The notes: generated from the letters alone by a model not told the origin. A stretch of 64,000 nucleotides of DNA from Nodularia sphaerocarpa UHCC 0038 (GCF_022376295.1 NZ_CP060140.1:3476356-3540355); one strand, 5' to 3'; shown: positions 35,577-43,787, counted from the stretch's first letter. Program-made: numbers and translations.

Positions 35577-35858
35577 ATGAAACATCCTTTTGATTTAGGA
35601 ACCACCGACTTAGATTCTCTGAATCTGGCAGCTCAAGACCTAACCGATGAAGAAGCGGCTAAAGTTACAGGTGGACTGCAAGTCGGATTCCCTATTCCAT
35701 TTATAGGCTTCGATGTTAACTTCCCTATCCTATCTATAGCCACTACCCTCGCTGTAGGCGAAGAAGGTGGAGAAGTCACTACCCTCGCTGTAGGTGAAGA
35801 AGGTGGTGACTTCACTACCCTCGCTGTAGGTGAAGAAGGTGGTGATTCTATCTCCTAG
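35577..35858 (+). CDS. Graspetide (omega-ester peptide) precursor, plesiocin-like
   Basis: 93 residues. Leader about 1-33 contains SLNLAAQDLTDEEAAKVTGG, ending in a double glycine. After a hydrophobic stretch (FPIPFIGFDVNFPILSIA) come three copies of TTLAVGEEGG at 56-65, 68-77 and 80-89, a 12-residue period. TTxxxxEE is the core of group-2 graspetides such as plesiocin, in which an ATP-grasp ligase joins the two Thr hydroxyls to the two Glu side chains, giving one hairpin-like bicycle per repeat; three are predicted here. An ATP-grasp gene follows at 36132. Plesiocin-type peptides inhibit serine proteases, so this may too. No peptidase or transporter gene is adjacent. Confidence 0.88.
   Translation: MKHPFDLGTTDLDSLNLAAQDLTDEEAAKVTGGLQVGFPIPFIGFDVNFPILSIATTLAVGEEGGEVTTLAVGEEGGDFTTLAVGEEGGDSIS
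35745..35849 (+). repeat. 36-bp tandem repeat coding the core peptides
   Basis: Three copies with 36-bp period, each coding a TTLAVGEEGG core plus a two-residue spacer (EV, DF, then DS). Copies 2 and 3 are nearly identical at DNA level, suggesting recent expansion. Confidence 0.9.
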
Positions 35859-35879
35859 AACAAATAAATTAGCCAAAAT

Positions 35880-35927
35880 AGAGTGGGGACTGTTCTGAAG
35901 ATTCTATTCCTAAACCCCACTCTTTTT
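35880..35927 (+). terminator. Terminator hairpin between precursor and ligase genes
   Basis: AGAGTGGGG (35880-35888) and CCCCACTCT (35915-35923) form a perfect 9-bp stem with a 26-nt loop, followed by TTTTTC. It lies 22 bases after the precursor stop and could end most transcripts, leaving the ligase with low read-through expression. Confidence 0.8.
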
Positions 35928-35944
35928 CATCTTGCTATTCTTAC

Positions 35945-36027
35945 CTCAATAGGTACTACAAGAATTATTCGACCACAGATGTAGACGCGTTAGCGGCTTG
36001 CCGTAGGCTACACAGATGAACACAGAT
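35945..36027 (-). repeat. 83-bp dispersed repeat, copy 2
   Basis: Reverse complement of 2091-2173 with a single visible mismatch. Inserted between the graspetide terminator and the ATP-grasp gene; a further AAATACAGAT unit follows at 36028-36040. Confidence 0.9.
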
Positions 36028-36131
36028 AAATACAGATAAATAGCTACCTCGGCACATTAGAAAATGCTATAAAGGACAGCCAAAATAGAAATTTTGTGTG
36101 GTAAATAATTATTAAAAAGTCTTCTTTATCA

Positions 36132-37037
36132 ATGAATATTTTAATTTTAGGCAATTCTAAAGATGCTCATGCAGTTGCGATAAACAAGGCGATTACAGCA
36201 TCAGGTGCAACAGCCGATTATTTAGATACATCACTTTTTCCTAGACATTTAAAATTATCTTGGGAGCCAGGAACACAAACAGGTTCTTTGATATTACCTT
36301 CAGGACGTTTATTAAAACTTACAGATATACATAGCATCTATTGGCGGACTTTTTTTGGCGTGGGTGTGCCATCTTTACAAGATCAAGATCAGCAGAGAAT
36401 TGCTACTAATGATTCAATGAGCGCTCTGCGTTCCCTAATGCAAGCTTGTCCGGCTCACTGGGTAAATTCCTGGGATGCTTACCAACTTCATAAAGAGAAA
36501 CCTCTACAATTAAACATGGTTAACAATCTAGAAGTTACCATTCCCAAAACACTTATTAGTAATGATCAAGACCAAATTATTCAATTTACTAATTCTGTAG
36601 AAAAAGCTATCTTTAAGCCAGTCTATGGAGGCGCATATACCAAGACTGTCACACCAGAACATTTAGAACCGAAACGATTAGAATTAGTCTTGAGTATTTC
36701 TCCAGTGACAATACAGGAATATATCCCTGGTACTAATATTCGTAGTTATGTAATTGGCGATTCAATTTATAGTGCGGAAATCCGCTCTACTCAATTAGAT
36801 TTTCGTGAAGATAGTCATGCTGAGTTAATACCAGTAGAGTTACCTGCTTCAGTTGGGCAACAATGTTTAGATATTGCTAAGATATTAATGCTAGAATGGA
36901 CTGCCATCGATTGGCGTTTAAAACCAAATGGAGAATATGTTTTTCTCGAAGCTAACCCTAGTCCAATGTTTTTGCACTTTGAGAAACAAACAGGTTTCCC
37001 CATCACTCAAAAATTAGTTCAGCTTTTAATGAAGTAG
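36132..37037 (+). CDS. ATP-grasp ligase, graspetide macrocyclase
   Basis: 301 residues, RimK-like ATP-grasp. N-terminal domain MNILILGNSKDAHAVAINKA and the marker YWRTFFGVGVPS are like microviridin/graspetide ligases MvdC/MvdD/PsnB. The ATP-binding lysine region KAIFKPVYGGAY carries the glycine loop, and the Mg ligands are seen in AIDWRL (Asp) and FLEANPSP (Glu, Asn). It should form the omega-ester bonds on the TTLAVGEE repeats of the precursor 273 bp upstream. Only one ligase is present, as expected for single-enzyme group-2 graspetides (microviridins need two). Start ATG 36132 is clear. Confidence 0.88.
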   Translation: MNILILGNSKDAHAVAINKAITASGATADYLDTSLFPRHLKLSWEPGTQTGSLILPSGRLLKLTDIHSIYWRTFFGVGVPSLQDQDQQRIATNDSMSALRSLMQACPAHWVNSWDAYQLHKEKPLQLNMVNNLEVTIPKTLISNDQDQIIQFTNSVEKAIFKPVYGGAYTKTVTPEHLEPKRLELVLSISPVTIQEYIPGTNIRSYVIGDSIYSAEIRSTQLDFREDSHAELIPVELPASVGQQCLDIAKILMLEWTAIDWRLKPNGEYVFLEANPSPMFLHFEKQTGFPITQKLVQLLMK

Positions 37038-37044
37038 CTATAAA

Positions 37045-37073
37045 CCCACACTTGCATCTGTACTAAGTGTGGG
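37045..37073. terminator. Hairpin between convergent genes
   Basis: CCCACACTT-11 nt-AAGTGTGGG, perfect 9-bp stem, shortly after the ATP-grasp stop. On the minus strand it is followed by TTTATAG, so it can serve both convergent genes. Confidence 0.65.
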
Positions 37074-37094
37074 ATAGGTTCTAACTTGAAAAAA

Positions 37095-37499
37095 TTAAAA
37101 TTTTATTCCTAGTTGGCCGTTTAACCCGCGTACAGAATTGTAACCAGCGCCGATAAAAACGTTATCTGTAGCACCAGCCTGAACACCACCAGAAAAAGCC
37201 ACCCCCTGATCTTCTGAATACCAGCCAACTCCGACATAAGGTGAAATCACTGGTAAACTCAGAAATTTCAAAACATCGGCTCCAGTAGCACCGTCAGGAC
37301 CTCTTCCTAACTCCACCCCAAAATCTAAAGCTCTAACTCCTACAGCATAGGTAACTTCACCATCTTTTTCACCAACAGAAACCCAAGGTTGTGGTAAAAA
37401 CTGAGCAGAAGCTAGACTGGGGACAAATACAGTTAAGCAACTGAATGATGAAATAAGTATTTTGGCAAGAACCGCTTTTTTCACGTTTTTCTCCGACAC
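37095..37499 (-). CDS. Small secreted protein, outer-membrane-like
   Basis: 134 residues. Signal peptide about 1-32 (AVLAKILISSFSCLTVFVPS followed by LASAQ, cleavage after ASA). The mature part is rich in Gly and alternating hydrophobic residues (ISPYVGVGWYSEDQGVAFSG, NVFIGAGYNSV) and ends in Phe (LGIKF), as in small outer-membrane beta-strand proteins. I do not know a named family. It is convergent with the ATP-grasp gene, with a hairpin between them, so a functional link to the graspetide is not indicated. Confidence 0.75.
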   Translation of the reverse strand: MSEKNVKKAVLAKILISSFSCLTVFVPSLASAQFLPQPWVSVGEKDGEVTYAVGVRALDFGVELGRGPDGATGADVLKFLSLPVISPYVGVGWYSEDQGVAFSGGVQAGATDNVFIGAGYNSVRGLNGQLGIKF

Positions 37500-37712
37500 T
37501 AACTGTCACATTGTAACTGTGAGTTAAAGCTTTCGTCTTTCCGTAGTTTTGATGTTCACAAATAGACATCTGGTGACAAAGAATGTAGAAACCTTCCATG
37601 CAAAGTCTCTATCAGGGTTATAAGAAAACGCATAGTAGAAAATTCATGTAATTGGGTTAATTGGCTGTATAATTAAAAGCTGTTTGTGACCTATTACTAA
37701 CTAGATGCCATC
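37500..37712. repeat. Intergenic with degenerate palindrome copy
   Basis: Contains GAATGTAGAAACCTTCCATG and GCAAAGTCTCTATC near 37580-37617, a decayed copy of the perfect palindrome at 7024-7053. Nothing else seen. Confidence 0.55.
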
Positions 37713-38099
37713 ATGTCACAGGAACCCATTGAAACAATTGTATCCGCCTACTTTGCTAACATTGCAGCCATGAATCCAGAAGGCTGGGTGGATAATTTTG
37801 CGAAAGATGCTATTAGTTATGATCCTGTTGGTGAACCACCGGCAAAAGTACATGAGGGATATCGGGAGTTTATTGGGCAGTTACAAGCATTTTTTGATAA
37901 ACTAGAACCAACAACTGAGCATATCTTCGTTGGTGGTAATGAGGCGGCAGTGAAGTGGACGATGCACGGTGTGAGTAAGAAAGGTAAATCAGTTACCTTT
38001 GAAGGAATTACGATTTTTGAAATTAACGCAGCTGGTAAGATTCAAACAACTCGCGCTTACTGGAATCCAGCCGTGATGGTAGCACAACTGCGGTCTTAA
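37713..38099 (+). CDS. NTF2-like / SnoaL-type protein
   Basis: 128 residues. Cone-shaped NTF2-like fold: VSAYFANIAAMNPEGWVDNF, AKDAISYDPVGEPPAKVHEG, and a paired sheet region AAVKWTMHGVSKKGKSVTFE, IFEINAAGKIQTTRAYWNP. This matches the SnoaL/ketosteroid-isomerase-like superfamily, in which members are isomerases, hydrolases or ligand-binding proteins; catalytic Asp/His cannot be assigned here. The next gene on the same strand starts 72 bp later. Function unknown. Confidence 0.85.
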   Translation: MSQEPIETIVSAYFANIAAMNPEGWVDNFAKDAISYDPVGEPPAKVHEGYREFIGQLQAFFDKLEPTTEHIFVGGNEAAVKWTMHGVSKKGKSVTFEGITIFEINAAGKIQTTRAYWNPAVMVAQLRS

Positions 38100-38171
38100 A
38101 GATCAGGCTTTGTCTCCCATACTCGCTTAAATCCATCCATAATAAAGGCAGGTGTTATTTTAAATTTGGTG

Positions 38172-38951
38172 ATGTACTTAACTTGGTTAGACAGCAATAG
38201 TTGGCTACTGGAAATCGGCAACCAACGTATATTACTTGACCCTTGGCTGGTGGGTTCCTTAACTTTTGGGAATTTGGATTGGTTTTTCAGAGGTTCCCGC
38301 ACACAAGAACGCCCCATACCAGAGAATATTGATTTACTTTTGCTGTCTCAAGGTTTAGAAGATCATGCTCATCCAGAAACTCTGAACCAGCTTGACCACC
38401 AAATTCCAGCTGTGGCTTCTCCCAATGCGGCAAAATTATTACAGGGTTTGGGTTATACTTCCGTAACATCCCTAGATCATCATGAAACTTTTAACTTAAA
38501 TCAGCAAGTGGAAATCACGGCTGTTCCTGGCTCTACAGTAGGATACAACCTAGTAGAAAATGGTTATTTGCTCAAAGAAGTAACCAGTGGTTTGACACTG
38601 TACTATGAGCCTCATGGGTCGCATTCCTCAGAAGTGAAAAAGTTTGCACCGGTTGATGTAGTGATTACGCCAATTGTTGATGTCACACTACCTTTAGGTT
38701 TGCCAATCATTAAAGGTAGAAAGAGTGCGTTAGAAATTGCACAATGGTTACAACCACAAATCATGCTTCCCACAGCTGCGGGTGGAGACATAATCTTTGA
38801 AGGTTTGCTGACAAAATTCTTAAAAGCTGAAGGAAGCGTAGAAGAGTTTAACTCCTTACTAAATCAGAACCATCTGACGACAAGAGTAATGGAACCCAAA
38901 CCAGGCGATCGCCTAGAACTACAATTACAAAAGCGCACATTAAAAGTATAA
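38172..38951 (+). CDS. MBL-fold protein with degenerate metal motif
   Basis: About 259 residues. Overall pattern of UlaG-like metallo-beta-lactamase-fold hydrolases: MYLTWLDSNSWLLEIGNQRI with ILLDPWL, then IDLLLLSQGLEDHAHPETLN. The usual THxHxDH motif reads SQGLEDH, so the first two His ligands are missing although Asp-His is kept. YYEPHGSHSSEVKKF and the following VVITPIVDV fit later strands. It may bind one metal or be a non-catalytic relative. ATG 38172 is preferred over TTG/GTG codons just before it. Confidence 0.8.
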   Translation: MYLTWLDSNSWLLEIGNQRILLDPWLVGSLTFGNLDWFFRGSRTQERPIPENIDLLLLSQGLEDHAHPETLNQLDHQIPAVASPNAAKLLQGLGYTSVTSLDHHETFNLNQQVEITAVPGSTVGYNLVENGYLLKEVTSGLTLYYEPHGSHSSEVKKFAPVDVVITPIVDVTLPLGLPIIKGRKSALEIAQWLQPQIMLPTAAGGDIIFEGLLTKFLKAEGSVEEFNSLLNQNHLTTRVMEPKPGDRLELQLQKRTLKV

Positions 38952-39014
38952 TCAAAAGGGTTTTACTTCTCTAACTCTCCGCGCCTGGAGCGCCTGGTGC
39001 GTGAGCTTTAATAT

Positions 39015-39179
39015 TTAATAATCATTGTCAGCCACACAAATTCCCTTACATTTAATACCATTAGTAGCAGTGCGCCGACAATGATCACATAAAACCCTTT
39101 CAGCTTCAGAATCTTGATTTATCTTAATATTAGACTCTTCCTGTAACTTATCCTTTTCGCTATCAAATTTTACAGTCAT
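39015..39179 (-). CDS. 54-residue four-cysteine (zinc-ribbon-like) microprotein
   Basis: A short ORF: MTVKFDSEKDKLQEESNIKI, then an acidic part, and a C-terminal half with CDHCRRTATNGIKCKGICVA, i.e. C-x2-C-x9-C-x3-C. The spacing suggests a small zinc-binding knuckle. The N-terminus is charged and probably helical. The ORF fills the otherwise empty 315-bp gap between the MBL gene and murD and is bounded by repeats. I cannot name a family; coding status is inferred from the motif and clean start/stop. Confidence 0.6.
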   Translation of the reverse strand: MTVKFDSEKDKLQEESNIKINQDSEAERVLCDHCRRTATNGIKCKGICVADNDY

Positions 39180-39266
39180 AAGAATAAATAAATTTCTTGC
39201 TGTTTACATTTTACTTTTGATTTCTTCCTTTGCGACTTTGCGCCTTTGCGTGAACCTCTCTTAATT

Positions 39267-40634
39267 TCACCCCACCCAAGCGAGACACAAATTCCGAAAA
39301 TCATCACCCCGCGCCTCAAAATTAGGATACTGATCAAAACTCGCACAAGCCGGAGATAACAACACCACAGAAGCGTGATATTCTTGAGCTAATGCTGCTG
39401 ACCGAGAAACAGCCTTCGCCATCGTTTCCACAATTTCATAATTAGTATAACCCACCGCTTGCAGACGTTGAGCAAATGTTGATGCTGCACTACCAATTAA
39501 TAAAACCGCCGCAGCTTTAGCTTGAATTTTAGATAACCAAGCCGTATCATCACCCGGTTTAGCTTCACCACCAGCAATCAAAATCGCGGGACTATTCACA
39601 GATATTAACCCAACTTCAGCCGCATCATAATTAGTGGCTTTGCTGTCATTAATAAAATCAATACCTTCCCAAGTGCAAATATGTTCTAAACGATGAGGAA
39701 CACCAGAGAATTTACGAATTGCAGTATCTATAATATCAGGTGCAATTCCTGCTAACCGCGCCGCAGCAACAGCCATTAACAGATTTTGCAGATTATGTTC
39801 TCCTACCATTCGCAAAGCCGAGGCTGAGAGAACTCTTTCGGGTTTAGAGGTTGGTTTTAACTTTTCAACAACCCAACCATCTTCAATATAAAAGCCTTGT
39901 TCACTAACTAAAAAATCTTTACCTTTAACACTTGTCCAATAAGCATCCGGCCAATGACTAATACCCATCTTATTTAAATAGGAGTCGTCACCATTAAATA
40001 CTTGAAAATGAGACTGATGTAATAACTTAGCTTTAATATTATAGTAGTTTTCTAAAGTTTTATGACGGGCGAGATGGTCTGGTGTAAAAGTCGTCCAAAT
40101 GCCAATGCGGGGAGCGAGAGTCACTGAAGATTCGATTTGATAACTGCTAATTTCTGCAATTACCCAGTCTGGAAGTTTTTCAGATAAAGCAACTTCACAG
40201 GCAGCATAACCAATATTACCACAGGCGGGAGCATTTAATCCGGCTGCTTGAAATATTGCGGCAATCAAAGCCGTGGTGGTGGTTTTGCCATTAGTGCCAG
40301 TAATGCCTACCCAAGGGGAAGCTTGCAAGTGTCGCCAAGCGAGTTCCATTTCGCCGATGGTTTCAATACCTAATTCTCGCGCCTTGACTAACAGGGGAAT
40401 ATCCCAAGGTACACCAGGACTGACGACAATTAAATCAGATAAATCGGTATCATTTAAATCGAGGGAATGTTCCAATTTTACAGTGATTTGCTCGGCAGCG
40501 AGTTCTTGTTGTTGTTTCAGGAGGCTAGAGGAGGTGTTACTATCACTTAGCACTACCTCCCAACCTTCCCGTTTCAACAATCTGGCCGTAGCAACACCGG
40601 ACTTTCCTAATCCAATTACTGAAGCTCTAGGCAT
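39267..40634 (-). CDS. murD: UDP-N-acetylmuramoylalanine-D-glutamate ligase
   Basis: About 455 residues. MurD adds D-glutamate to UDP-MurNAc-L-Ala in peptidoglycan synthesis in the cytoplasm. N-terminal UDP-binding VIGLGKSGVATARLLK, ATP-binding GITGTNGKTTTTALI, YNIKAKLLHQ near the Mur middle domain, and the C-terminal HRLEHI and NDSKATNYDA (Asn-Asp-Ser-Lys-Ala-Thr-Asn) motifs are all present. ATG 40634 (MPRASVIGLG) fits other MurD proteins; a TTG at 40664 would add ten residues. Upstream are repeats and then glyS on the same strand, unlinked. Confidence 0.97.
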   Translation of the reverse strand: MPRASVIGLGKSGVATARLLKREGWEVVLSDSNTSSSLLKQQQELAAEQITVKLEHSLDLNDTDLSDLIVVSPGVPWDIPLLVKARELGIETIGEMELAWRHLQASPWVGITGTNGKTTTTALIAAIFQAAGLNAPACGNIGYAACEVALSEKLPDWVIAEISSYQIESSVTLAPRIGIWTTFTPDHLARHKTLENYYNIKAKLLHQSHFQVFNGDDSYLNKMGISHWPDAYWTSVKGKDFLVSEQGFYIEDGWVVEKLKPTSKPERVLSASALRMVGEHNLQNLLMAVAAARLAGIAPDIIDTAIRKFSGVPHRLEHICTWEGIDFINDSKATNYDAAEVGLISVNSPAILIAGGEAKPGDDTAWLSKIQAKAAAVLLIGSAASTFAQRLQAVGYTNYEIVETMAKAVSRSAALAQEYHASVVLLSPACASFDQYPNFEARGDDFRNLCLAWVG

Positions 40635-40739
40635 AGACTGTAGCAGAGTTCCCTGGTTAAGCAATAATTATAGTAACGCTTATTGGCAACAATTACACCA
40701 CTTTTTTGTGGCGTTAGGCTACAAATTTTTGACGGGATA

Positions 40740-40920
40740 ACAGAAGACCTCTCTCCAAACCTCTCTCCTACAAGGAGAGAGGCTTTGAATTGCAATAAAA
40801 TTCAACAGTTAAAGCAGAGAGGCTTTGAATTTTCCCCCTTCCAGCAACAAAAGTTTTTCCTTTTCCCTCTCCTTGTAGGAGAGGGCTAGGGAGAGGTAGG
40901 GAAGGGGGTTGGGGGGTTAG
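40740..40920. repeat. Cluster of CCTCTCTCC and CCCTTCCC palindromic repeats
   Basis: CCTCTCTCCTACAAGGAGAG with matching arm near 40758-40785 and CCCTCTCCT-TGT-AGGAGAGGG at 40865-40885, close relatives of those at 5140-5165 and 17600. AGAGAGGCTTTGAATT is directly repeated (about 40778 and 40817). No gene. Confidence 0.8.
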
Positions 40921-40927
40921 GTTTTAA

Positions 40928-43111
40928 CTACAAATTTTTGACAATAGCACCAAAATCAGCCAATACACGGGCATGATTCCGCAGTAATCCTAATAAGTGT
41001 AGCCGGTTGCGTTTGATGTCTGGATTGGAGTCCATGACTAAAACGCTGTCTTCACCATCAAAGAAGCTAGCCACGGTGGGCGCGATTTTTTCTAACGCTG
41101 CTATCAACAATTGATAATTGCGCGTTTCTTTAGCTGCTTGAGTTTGTGGTACTAATTCTACTAGGGCGTTGTAGAATGCTTGCTCAGAAGATTTTTGGAA
41201 TAGTTCTGGGACAATTAAACTTGCCGGTTCTAGCTGCTGAAAGTCTAAATCACCTTGGGCTGCTAGTCTGGTGGAACGGTTGACGGTTTCGTAGATTTTA
41301 TCTAGAGTACCATCTTTGCGGATTTGTTGCAAATATAAGGCGCGATCGCGCACATCTAGCAAATCCTGTAACGCCCGTTCTGTGTATTCTCGGTCATTCT
41401 CTCCCAAAACGGCGTTTACTAGGTCATAGTCGATTTGCTTCTCATCTTGTAGTAAGGTGCGAATCCGTTGTAAGAAAAACTCTTGCAACGTGCTAATTAA
41501 AGATTTTGCATCTTTATTAAAAGCTGTGGCAAAATCTGTGGCAATTTGACCTAATAACTGGGACAAATCAACTTTTATTACTCTTTTGAGAGTTTGAGTA
41601 TTAATGCTTAAATTCACTGACCAAATGATGTTAATTACTCCGTTAGCTGCTCGTCTTAAGGCAAAAGGATCAGAAGAACCTGTAGGTATGAGACCTAAGC
41701 CAAAGATAGAAACTAACGTATCTAATCTGTCTGCCAAAGCTACAATTTTGCCTGAAACAGTTGAGGGTAAAACATCCCCGGCTGCGGCTGGTAAATAATG
41801 TTCAGAAATTGCCCGTGCTACTTCGGGATCTTCGCCACTGTCTAAAGCATATTTTTCTCCCATTATGCCTTGCAATTCTGGGAATTCAAAAACCATTTGA
41901 GTTACTAAATCAGCTTTACATAATAAAGCTGCTCGGTTTATTTTTTGGCGTTGCTTTTCCCCTAAATCCAATTGATCACTGATTCTTTCTGCAATCTGAA
42001 CAACTCGATCTACCTTAGCGCGGATAGAACCTAAATCTTCTTGGAAAGTGACTTTTTCTAATTGAGGTAAAAAACTTTCTAGAGGTTGAGATAAATCAGA
42101 TGCACAGAAGAATCTGGCATCAGCTAATCTAGCACGAATTACCCTTTCGTTCCCTACGGCAATAATATCTGATTTGGTTGGATTGCCATTAGAAATGGTA
42201 ATGAAGTTTGGTAATAATTCTTGCTGATATCCATCTTTAAATACCGGAAAATAACGCTGATGTGTCACCATCACTTCTGTAATTACCTCAGTCGGTAACT
42301 CTAAAAATTCTGGTTCAAATTTACCGACGACAGCAGAAGGATATTCTACCAAATTGGTAACTTCTTCTAACAAATCTGGGTAAAATACAGTAGAACCGCC
42401 GGCTTTCTCGGCTGCTGCTTGGACTTCCCTTTGGATAATATTAGCTCGTGCTTCTGGTTCAACGATCACAAAAGCATCGCGTAGGGCGTTGACGTAATTT
42501 GTAGCGTTAGAAATGGTTACAGTTGCGGGATGTAAAACACGATGACCGTAGGTAATGCGATCGCTTGTAATTATCTCAGATCCATTCACCAATTGAATCG
42601 GTAAAACTGTCTCATCTAACAAAGCCACCAGCCAACGAATGGGGCGAGAAAACTTCATATCCCCATCACCCCAACGCATTAACCGCTTACCTTCCAAACC
42701 ATCAATCCACTGTCGAATTAGTATTGTCAGAATTTCCGCTACAGGACGACCGGGAATACTTTTCTTAACAAAGACAAAATCCCCCTTCTCAGTGGGGCGA
42801 ATTTCCAAAGTAGTGATATCCACACCTTGCTTTTTAGCAAAACCTGTGGCTGCTGGTGTAGGCTGACCATCCTTAAAAGCAGCTTGGGCGGGAGGTCCCT
42901 TAACTTCCTCTTCCCGGTCTGGTTGCTGAGAAGGAAGACCTGTAATCAGAACCGCCAACCGCCGGGGAGTACCGTAAACCTCCACAGAGGCGCTGCTGAG
43001 ACTATTGGCTGCTAAACTGTGGGGAATGCGCGATCGCCATTGTAATATGGCATCACCCAGAAAACTTGCAGGTAATTCTTCTGTACCAACTTCTAATAAA
43101 AACGCAGGCAT
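40928..43111 (-). CDS. glyS: Glycyl-tRNA synthetase beta subunit
   Basis: About 727 residues. Beta subunit of the bacterial alpha2beta2 glycyl-tRNA synthetase; binds tRNA and completes the active site with GlyQ. The start MPAFLLEVGTEELPASFLGD is the family's N-terminus and sets the start at 43111; the ORF continues ten codons further upstream. Other recognisable parts are RITYGHRVLHPATVTI, TNLVEYPSAVVGKFEPEFLE, GIMGEKYALDSGEDPEVA and the anticodon-binding C-terminus SVLVMDSNPDIKRNRLHLLG. glyQ is not in the window. Confidence 0.97.
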   Translation of the reverse strand: MPAFLLEVGTEELPASFLGDAILQWRSRIPHSLAANSLSSASVEVYGTPRRLAVLITGLPSQQPDREEEVKGPPAQAAFKDGQPTPAATGFAKKQGVDITTLEIRPTEKGDFVFVKKSIPGRPVAEILTILIRQWIDGLEGKRLMRWGDGDMKFSRPIRWLVALLDETVLPIQLVNGSEIITSDRITYGHRVLHPATVTISNATNYVNALRDAFVIVEPEARANIIQREVQAAAEKAGGSTVFYPDLLEEVTNLVEYPSAVVGKFEPEFLELPTEVITEVMVTHQRYFPVFKDGYQQELLPNFITISNGNPTKSDIIAVGNERVIRARLADARFFCASDLSQPLESFLPQLEKVTFQEDLGSIRAKVDRVVQIAERISDQLDLGEKQRQKINRAALLCKADLVTQMVFEFPELQGIMGEKYALDSGEDPEVARAISEHYLPAAAGDVLPSTVSGKIVALADRLDTLVSIFGLGLIPTGSSDPFALRRAANGVINIIWSVNLSINTQTLKRVIKVDLSQLLGQIATDFATAFNKDAKSLISTLQEFFLQRIRTLLQDEKQIDYDLVNAVLGENDREYTERALQDLLDVRDRALYLQQIRKDGTLDKIYETVNRSTRLAAQGDLDFQQLEPASLIVPELFQKSSEQAFYNALVELVPQTQAAKETRNYQLLIAALEKIAPTVASFFDGEDSVLVMDSNPDIKRNRLHLLGLLRNHARVLADFGAIVKNL

Positions 43112-43141
43112 AGGACAATATTTTAACTTGGCGTAGCTCAA

Positions 43142-43349
43142 CTTTATCAGTCAATTCCCACAGTTTACCGGGGAGCATCCCAAATTTGTTCAAACACAAA
43201 AAACAAAACTTCCATTAAACCTCCGCGAACCTTTGCGTGAACCTTTGCGCTCCTTTGCGTTTAAAAAGAATTATTTCATAGGGTGCGTTATGGAGGTTAG
43301 TCGTAACGCACCGAAAATCGAGGATGTTGCTACAAAATTTAATTTGCGA
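43142..43349. repeat. Intergenic repeats with 9-bp hairpin
   Basis: CCTCCGCGAACCTTTGCGTG-family repeat (about 43219-43262) and hairpin GGTGCGTTA-13 nt-TAACGCACC at 43282-43312. The hairpin follows the stop codon of the DUF6918-type gene on the minus strand but has no T-run. Confidence 0.7.
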
Positions 43350-43787
43350 TTAGACCTTAGTATATTTATCGACTATCTTGGCTAAATCTGGAACTGCTTC
43401 TTCTACGTGTTTCTTGGCAGAACCACGGAATTTTTCATAAGTTCCTTTGATGATTTGACGCTGTGTGTTCTTCACCCTAGCATCGGTAATGCCCAGCATA
43501 GCATCTGCTGTGTCAGAACGACTAGCCACGAGGTGAGCGGCGGGATCACCCTTTTGAATACCCTCACTCCAGAGAGGATCAAGGGCTGTCAAGAACTGCG
43601 GTAGCAGCTGTTCGACAACGTAGGGGATATAGCCGGGTTTTACTCCCTTCAAGGCTGAGAAGGCGGTTTTCAAGGCTATACCACTCATACCAGATTTGGA
43701 AGCTAGTTGCTCATCGATCATTTTGCAGCAATCATCTACAACCATAGCCTTGTTGTTTGGACTTAACACCTGCTCACTCAATCCCAT
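43350..43787 (-). CDS. DUF6918-type cyanobacterial protein
   Basis: 145 residues from MGLSEQVLSPNNKAMVVDDC. A strong AGGAGG ribosome site lies just before this ATG, so the 14-codon upstream extension is rejected. The sequence is helical throughout (MSGIALKTAFSALKGVKPGY, VVEQLLPQFLTALDPLW, KNTQRQIIKGTYEKFRGSAK) and is a conserved cyanobacterial family I know only by its DUF name. No membrane segment or signal. Position between glyS and coaT gives no functional hint. Confidence 0.75.
   Translation of the reverse strand: MGLSEQVLSPNNKAMVVDDCCKMIDEQLASKSGMSGIALKTAFSALKGVKPGYIPYVVEQLLPQFLTALDPLWSEGIQKGDPAAHLVASRSDTADAMLGITDARVKNTQRQIIKGTYEKFRGSAKKHVEEAVPDLAKIVDKYTKV

Noticed and set aside
35577..37037. 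Microviridin locus
   Set aside because: Core lacks TxKYPSDW-type residues, and there is one ligase rather than two and no acetyltransferase; plesiocin-type TTxxxxEE fits better.
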